Origin: Brevundimonas sp.
GTDB lineage: Bacteria > Pseudomonadota > Alphaproteobacteria > Caulobacterales > Caulobacteraceae
Length of the DNA stretch: 64,000 nucleotides
Reading direction: 5' to 3'
NCBI RefSeq assembly: GCF_029946145.1
Contig: NZ_JAQSDY010000030.1
Span: 1 to 64,000 of the forward strand
The notes below the pieces were generated by a model. That model did not search any database. It worked only from the letters and a program-made list of their open reading frames with translations, and was not told the DNA's origin. Made by a program: the position numbers and the translations under genes. Positions 59,063 to 64,000 of the stretch are shown here, piece after piece (the stretch's first letter is position 1; each line of letters begins with the position of its first letter).

Positions 59063-60420
59063 TAGGCGAAATCCCGGTACATCCGCCGGACATCGCCCTG
59101 CCACTCCCCGTGGTAGAGCTCCAGCAGCCGATCGGCGGGGGTGACCCCGCTGTCGGCGATGTCTTCCAGTTCCGACAGATAGCCCCGCTCGTCGACCATC
59201 CCGCCAGAGAAGCGGGCGCGGTTCTTGAGACCTTCGCGGGCGATGTGGACCATGTCCACGGCCACGTCCCGGACCGACCGGCCGGCCACTTCGGCCTTGA
59301 GACCCAGCCGTGTGACGTCGCGGCGCAGCCGCTCGTGGTCGGCGATGTCCCAGTCCTTGACCAGGTCCCAGGCCGCGGCCAGGGCCGCACCGTCATACAG
59401 AACGCCGGCCCACAGGGCCTGAAGCGCGCAGATCCGGCTCCACGGCCCGCCGTCCGCGCCGCGCATCTCCAGATACGACTTCAGACGCACCTCGGGGAAG
59501 AGCGTCGTCAGATGGTCGTTCCAGTCCTTCTTCGTGGCGCGCTCGCCCGGCAGGGCGTCGAGACCCTCGGTCATGAACCGGCGGAACGACCGGCCCGACA
59601 GGTCGACGTATCTCTCGCCGCGCTTGGCGAAATACATCGGCACGTCCAGGGCGTAGTCGGCGTAGCGCTCGTAACCGAAGCCGTCCTGGAACACGAAGTC
59701 CAGCATGCCGGTGCGGTCCGGATCGGTGTCGGTCCAGACGTTGGCGCGCGAGGACAGGAAGCCGCTGGGCTTGCCCTCGATGAAGGGCGAGCAGGCGAAC
59801 AGGGCGGTGGCGATCGGCTGCAGCGCCAGCGAGGTGCGGAACTTGGCCACCATGTCGGCCTCGTCAGCGAAATCCAGGTTCGACTGGATGGTGCAGGTGC
59901 GCAGCATCATGTCGAGGCCCAGGGACCCCTTCTTCGGCATATAGGCCCGCATGATCTTGTAGCGGCCCTTGGGCATGACCGGCACGTCCTCGCGCCGCCA
60001 CAGGGGATCGAAACCGGCGCCGATGAAGCCGAGGTTCAGGTGGTCGGCGACCTGTTTGACCTCCATCAGATGCTGGCCCGTCTCGTTGCAGATGTCGTGC
60101 ACGTCCTTCAGCGGCGCGCCCGACAGCTCGAACTGGCCGCCCGGCTCCAGCGAGATCGAGGCGGTCATCCCTTCGTCGTTCTTCCGCTCGAGTGCGATGA
60201 CGTAGCCAGCTTCCTCGACCGGCGCCCAGCCGAACCGCTGCAGGCCGGTCAGCATGGCGAGAATGCCGCTTTCACCCTCATAGGCCGGGCGGCGCAGGGT
60301 CGTGCGGTCGAAACCGAATTTCTCGTGCTCCGCGCCGATGCGCCATTGATCCTTCGGCTTGGCGCCTTTCGACATGGCGCCGATCAGGTCTTCCCGGGAA
60401 AGCGGCGCGTCGTCGGTCAT
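59059..60420 (-). CDS. gshA: Glutamate-cysteine ligase
   Basis: WRIGAEHEKFGFDRTTLRRPAYEGESGILAML; MMLRTCTIQSNLDFADEADM; SLEPGGQFELSG. Confidence 0.95.
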   Translation of the reverse strand: MTDDAPLSREDLIGAMSKGAKPKDQWRIGAEHEKFGFDRTTLRRPAYEGESGILAMLTGLQRFGWAPVEEAGYVIALERKNDEGMTASISLEPGGQFELSGAPLKDVHDICNETGQHLMEVKQVADHLNLGFIGAGFDPLWRREDVPVMPKGRYKIMRAYMPKKGSLGLDMMLRTCTIQSNLDFADEADMVAKFRTSLALQPIATALFACSPFIEGKPSGFLSSRANVWTDTDPDRTGMLDFVFQDGFGYERYADYALDVPMYFAKRGERYVDLSGRSFRRFMTEGLDALPGERATKKDWNDHLTTLFPEVRLKSYLEMRGADGGPWSRICALQALWAGVLYDGAALAAAWDLVKDWDIADHERLRRDVTRLGLKAEVAGRSVRDVAVDMVHIAREGLKNRARFSGGMVDERGYLSELEDIADSGVTPADRLLELYHGEWQGDVRRMYRDFAY

Positions 60421-60487
60421 GCGGATCTTTCAGCCCCAGAGCCCGAAGGCTGTCGTTGCGGCTAGATGGGGCGAAACAGCGCGTTCC

Positions 60488-60946
60488 TCAAGGGACGTCG
60501 CGATGAACCATGCCGTGTTTGCGGCGGGCCGTGAACGGCGTCATGACGCTGACGAAGAAGGCGACCGACCATCCCAGCAGGATGGCCCCCGCCACGCCCT
60601 CGATCGCGCCGAGCAAACGCCACTCCGGCGCCATCAGCGAGTCGTCGTAGCCGATCGAGCCGTAGCTGATGCTGGAGAAATAGACGGCCTCGCGCAGGTC
60701 GGGCACCGCGCCGATCAGCTTGTAGACGGCGGCGTACATCCAGATTTCCGCCCCGTGGACGACGAACAGGCCCAGGACCACGGCGATGGTCAGCAGCGCG
60801 TGCCGCCACAGCGGCCCCTCGACATAGGACCGGCCCGCCCTGCGTTCGTAGAATTCCAGCCCGCGGCCGAGGCCCAGCAGGCCGAAGCCATGAATGCTGA
60901 CGGCGAGCAGGGCCATAACCGTCGACAGGGCCAGTTCGTTGAACAT
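60488..60946 (-). CDS. Two-TM ion channel family protein (Ion_trans_2-like)
   Basis: EAVYFSSISYGSIGYDDSLMAPEWRLLGAIEGVAGAILLGWSVAFFVSVM. Confidence 0.8.
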   Translation of the reverse strand: MFNELALSTVMALLAVSIHGFGLLGLGRGLEFYERRAGRSYVEGPLWRHALLTIAVVLGLFVVHGAEIWMYAAVYKLIGAVPDLREAVYFSSISYGSIGYDDSLMAPEWRLLGAIEGVAGAILLGWSVAFFVSVMTPFTARRKHGMVHRDVP

Positions 60947-60977
60947 GCTGCATCCTGCCCTTAAGCCGCTGCTCCTG

Positions 60978-61697
60978 CTAGCGGTCCCAGTCGCCGACCG
61001 CCGCCTGCCATAGCGTCAGCGCGGCGATGGCGGCGGTGTCGGCCCGAAGGATGCGCGGACCCAGCGACACGGCGGTGGTGAACGGCAGGGCCCGCAGACG
61101 GTCCCGCTCCTCCGGCGAGAAGCCGCCCTCGGGGCCGATCAGCACGGCCCAGGGGGCTTCGCCCGCGACCTGAAGCGCCGGACCCGCCGGCACGCCGCCG
61201 GTCTCGTCGCAGAACATCAGCCGCCGCCCGGCCTCCCAGCCGTCCAGCAGTTCGGCCAGCTTCACCGGCTCGTCGATCATGGGCGCGTCGACCCGTCCGG
61301 TCTGCTCGGCGGCCTCGATGGCGATGGCGTCCAGCCTGTCCATCCGCACATGCTGGGTCTGGGTCCGGTGGGTGACGATCAGGCGGATGCGGCGCACGCC
61401 CAGTTCGGTCGCCTTTTCGACGGCGAACTCCAGCGCGCTCTTCTTCACCACGCTGATCAGCAGTTCCACATCGGGGCCGGTCGACTGGGCCCGGACCTGT
61501 TCTTCTGCTTTCAGCACGACGCCCTTCTTGAGCACTTCGGCGATCACGCAGCGCCACTCCCCGTCGTGGCCGTTGAACACCAGCAGGCTGTCGCCGATCT
61601 TCAGCCGCATGACCTGGGTCAGGTAACGCGACTGGTCGAGCGTCGGCATGACGGCGGCGTCGGACGACAGGGGCTGGGGAACGTGAAGGCGGATCAT
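60978..61697 (-). CDS. rsmE: 16S rRNA (uracil1498-N3)-methyltransferase
   Basis: LISVVKKSALEFAVEKATELGVRRI; VLIGPEGGFSPEE; SLGPRILRADTAAIAAL. Confidence 0.95.
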   Translation of the reverse strand: MIRLHVPQPLSSDAAVMPTLDQSRYLTQVMRLKIGDSLLVFNGHDGEWRCVIAEVLKKGVVLKAEEQVRAQSTGPDVELLISVVKKSALEFAVEKATELGVRRIRLIVTHRTQTQHVRMDRLDAIAIEAAEQTGRVDAPMIDEPVKLAELLDGWEAGRRLMFCDETGGVPAGPALQVAGEAPWAVLIGPEGGFSPEERDRLRALPFTTAVSLGPRILRADTAAIAALTLWQAAVGDWDR

Positions 61698-61876
61698 TCT
61701 CCCAACCTCTCCTTGAGCAGTTCGATGGCGATCGTGAAGGCCGCGATCCTGCGCGTGAGCAAGGTGTGCTGGGCCGTGCCGGGCTTGAGGTTCACCAGCG
61801 CCTTTTCGCATTTGGCGAGGGTCGACCCGATCGCCCGCAGCGCTTCCCTGAGATCGTGCTCGCTGTGAACGGTCAT
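61694..61876 (-). CDS. Small hypothetical protein
   Basis: 60-aa ORF overlapping rsmE start. Confidence 0.6.
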   Translation of the reverse strand: MTVHSEHDLREALRAIGSTLAKCEKALVNLKPGTAQHTLLTRRIAAFTIAIELLKERLGE

Positions 61877-61922
61877 TGGACCGGTCCCATAGAGCGAACC
61901 CTCGGGCCCGTCGACAGCGACC

Positions 61923-63086
61923 CTACAGCGTCCGCGCAATCAGCAGCTTCATGATCTCGTTCGTGCCGCCGTAGATCCGCTGGACGCGGGCGTCCTTGTA
62001 CAGCTGGGCGATCGGATATTCGTTCATATAGCCGTAGCCGCCGTGCAGCTGCAGCATCTCGTCGATGACCTCGCCCTGGATGTCGGTGACCCAGTATTTG
62101 GCCATCGAGGCTGTCGCGGCGTCCAGCTTGCCCTGCAGATGCAGGCCCAGGCAGTGATCGACGAAGACCTTGGCGACCGTCAGTTTCGTCTTCACCTCGG
62201 CCAGTTTGAACTGGGTGTTCTGGAAGTCGATCACCCGCTTCCCGAACGCCTTGCGCTCCTTGACGTAGGCCAGCGTCTCCCGCAGCCCGCGCTCGGCCGC
62301 GGCCACGCCCTGGACGGCGATGTTCAACCGTTCCTGCGGCAGCTGCTGCATCAGCTGGATGAAGCCCTGGCCCTCGCCGCCGCCGATGATGTTCTCGCCC
62401 GGGACCTTCACGTCGTTGAAGAACAGCTCGGAGGTGTCATTGGCCTCCATGCCGATCTTGTGCAGGTTCCGCCCGCGCTCGAAGCCCTCGGCCCCGTCGG
62501 TCTCGACCACGATCAGCGAGGTGCCCTTGGCCCCCTCGGCCGGGTCGGTCTTGGCCACGACGATGATGAAATTGGCCAGCTGGCCGTTGGTGATGAAGGT
62601 CTTCGACCCGTTCACCACATACTGGTCGCCGGTCTTGATGGCGGTGGTCTTGATCCCTTGAAGGTCGGACCCGGCCCCCGGCTCGGTCATGGCGATGGCG
62701 CCGACCAGTTCGCCCGACTGCAGGCGAGGCAGCCAGCGCGCCTTCTGCTCCTCGGTGCCGTAATGCCAGATGTAGGGCATGACGATCGCATTGTGCAGCG
62801 AGATGCCGAAGTGATCCGCCCCCTTCCAGCCCAGCTGGCGCATCAGCACCACCTCATGCCGGTAGTCGCCGCCCATGCCGCCGTCCGCCTCGGGCATCGA
62901 CAACCCCAGCAGCCCCGCCTCGCCGGCGTCGTTCCACAGCTGGCGCGGCACCGAGGAGGCGGCGATCCACTGCTGGAATTTCTCCGGCGGCGCATGCTCA
63001 TCGATCCATTTGCCGACGCTGTCGGAGAAGAGGACGATCTCCTCCTCCTGCATGAAATCGGGCTCGGGGACGTTGAGGACGTTCAT
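61923..63086 (-). CDS. Acyl-CoA dehydrogenase
   Basis: AIAMTEPGAGSDLQGIKTTA; LHGGYGYMNEYPIAQLYKDARVQRIYGGTNEIMK. Confidence 0.95.
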   Translation of the reverse strand: MNVLNVPEPDFMQEEEIVLFSDSVGKWIDEHAPPEKFQQWIAASSVPRQLWNDAGEAGLLGLSMPEADGGMGGDYRHEVVLMRQLGWKGADHFGISLHNAIVMPYIWHYGTEEQKARWLPRLQSGELVGAIAMTEPGAGSDLQGIKTTAIKTGDQYVVNGSKTFITNGQLANFIIVVAKTDPAEGAKGTSLIVVETDGAEGFERGRNLHKIGMEANDTSELFFNDVKVPGENIIGGGEGQGFIQLMQQLPQERLNIAVQGVAAAERGLRETLAYVKERKAFGKRVIDFQNTQFKLAEVKTKLTVAKVFVDHCLGLHLQGKLDAATASMAKYWVTDIQGEVIDEMLQLHGGYGYMNEYPIAQLYKDARVQRIYGGTNEIMKLLIARTL

Positions 63087-63110
63087 GGGCTCGCTCCGTC
63101 GTCTTGAGAG

Positions 63111-63262
63111 CCCTCCCCCCTGGAGGGGGAAGGGTTGGGATGGGGGTGGAGGCGCCGGCCTCGACGACGGTGTCTCGCGACCGCGACGGACCAGGGCGGA
63201 CAGCGGCTCATCGGAACCACCTCCACCCCCAACCCCGGCCCTTCCCCCTCCAGGGGGAAGGG
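63111..63262. repeat. Inverted repeat pair between acyl-CoA dehydrogenase genes
   Basis: ccctcccccctggagggggaagggttgggatgggggtgg and inverted ccacctccacccccaaccccggcccttccccctccagggggaaggg. Confidence 0.75.
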
Positions 63263-63271
63263 AGCAGAATT

Positions 63272-64000
63272 CTAGAACGCCTCCGCCGGCATCTGCATCA
63301 GCACCTCGGCGCCGGTCTTCAGCTTGGTCAGATGCGCCCCCGTATCCGGCAGGATGCGCTCGACGAAATAGCGGCCGGTCATCAGCTTGGTGGCGTAGAA
63401 CGGATCGGTCGACCCCTCATCCACCTTGGCCTGCGCCGCCTTGGCCATCTGGGCCCACATATAGGCCAGGGCCGTCAGGCCGAAGATGTGCAGATAGTCG
63501 GTGCTCGCCGCGCCGGCGTTGTCCGGGTTCTGCATGCCGTTCTGCATCAGCCACATGGTGCCTTCCTGCAGCTTCTTCTTGGCGTCGGCCAGGCCGTCGA
63601 CGAAGGGCTTGATCGGGCCCTCGGCGCCGTTCTCGGACACGAAGGCGTCGATGTCGGCGAACCAGCTCATGATCGCCCGACCGCCGTTGGCCGGCAGTTT
63701 GCGCCCCACCAGATCCAGCGCCTGGATGCCGTTGGCGCCCTCGTAGATCATGGTGATCCGCGCATCGCGCAGATACTGGCTGGCCGGGAAATGTTCGGTG
63801 TAGCCGCTGCCGCCATGCACCTGCATGGCCAGGCTGGCGACGTGGAAGCCCTTGTCGGTCAGATAGGCCTTCAGCACCGGGGTGATCAGACCCATGTAGT
63901 CGCGGGCCTTCTGCGCCTCGGCCTCGTCGTTCGAATGCTGCAGGTCGGCCTGCAGGGCGGTCCACAGGGTGAAGGCCTGGCCGCCCTCGACGAAGGCCTT
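63272..64000 (-). CDS. Acyl-CoA dehydrogenase, C-terminal part (gene runs off the window)
   Basis: VASLAMQVHGGSGYTEHFPASQYLRDARITMIYEGANGIQALDLVGRKL; frame open to window end. Confidence 0.85.
   Translation of the reverse strand, partial: KAFVEGGQAFTLWTALQADLQHSNDEAEAQKARDYMGLITPVLKAYLTDKGFHVASLAMQVHGGSGYTEHFPASQYLRDARITMIYEGANGIQALDLVGRKLPANGGRAIMSWFADIDAFVSENGAEGPIKPFVDGLADAKKKLQEGTMWLMQNGMQNPDNAGAASTDYLHIFGLTALAYMWAQMAKAAQAKVDEGSTDPFYATKLMTGRYFVERILPDTGAHLTKLKTGAEVLMQMPAEAF

Overview
A 64 kb, GC-rich alphaproteobacterial chromosome segment. The gene content and order (cox/cta cluster followed by an M16 peptidase and a GEDEF-EAL phosphodiesterase) suggest Caulobacteraceae, possibly Brevundimonas-like; this is an inference. 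Most of the window is ordinary core genome: cytochrome c oxidase cluster, pyrD, gloB, phaB, gshA, rsmE, tldD, TonB-dependent receptors, acyl-CoA dehydrogenases. Three accessory patches stand out. (1) An approximately 11.3 kb island in a tRNA-Leu(CAA) gene (623-12000). It carries a tyrosine recombinase, a type I restriction-modification operon with an extra gene between hsdS and hsdR, and a divergent pair made of an E2/UBC-like protein with a SEC-C-like tail and an XRE-ImmA/IrrE protein. It also holds an internal degenerate tRNA-Leu copy and a tRNA 5'-half scar. (2) A 2.3 kb islet bounded by two copies of the tldD 3' end (27816-30235). It encodes an XRE regulator and two paralogous uncharacterised proteins of about 225 aa plus a 78-aa protein. 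(3) An approximately 1.1 kb AT-richer islet that replaced the 5' end of a DUF72 gene and left the original 5' fragment behind (56400-57609). All calls come from reading the sequence and supplied ORF translations. No database search was run; start codons are judged by eye and many are uncertain.
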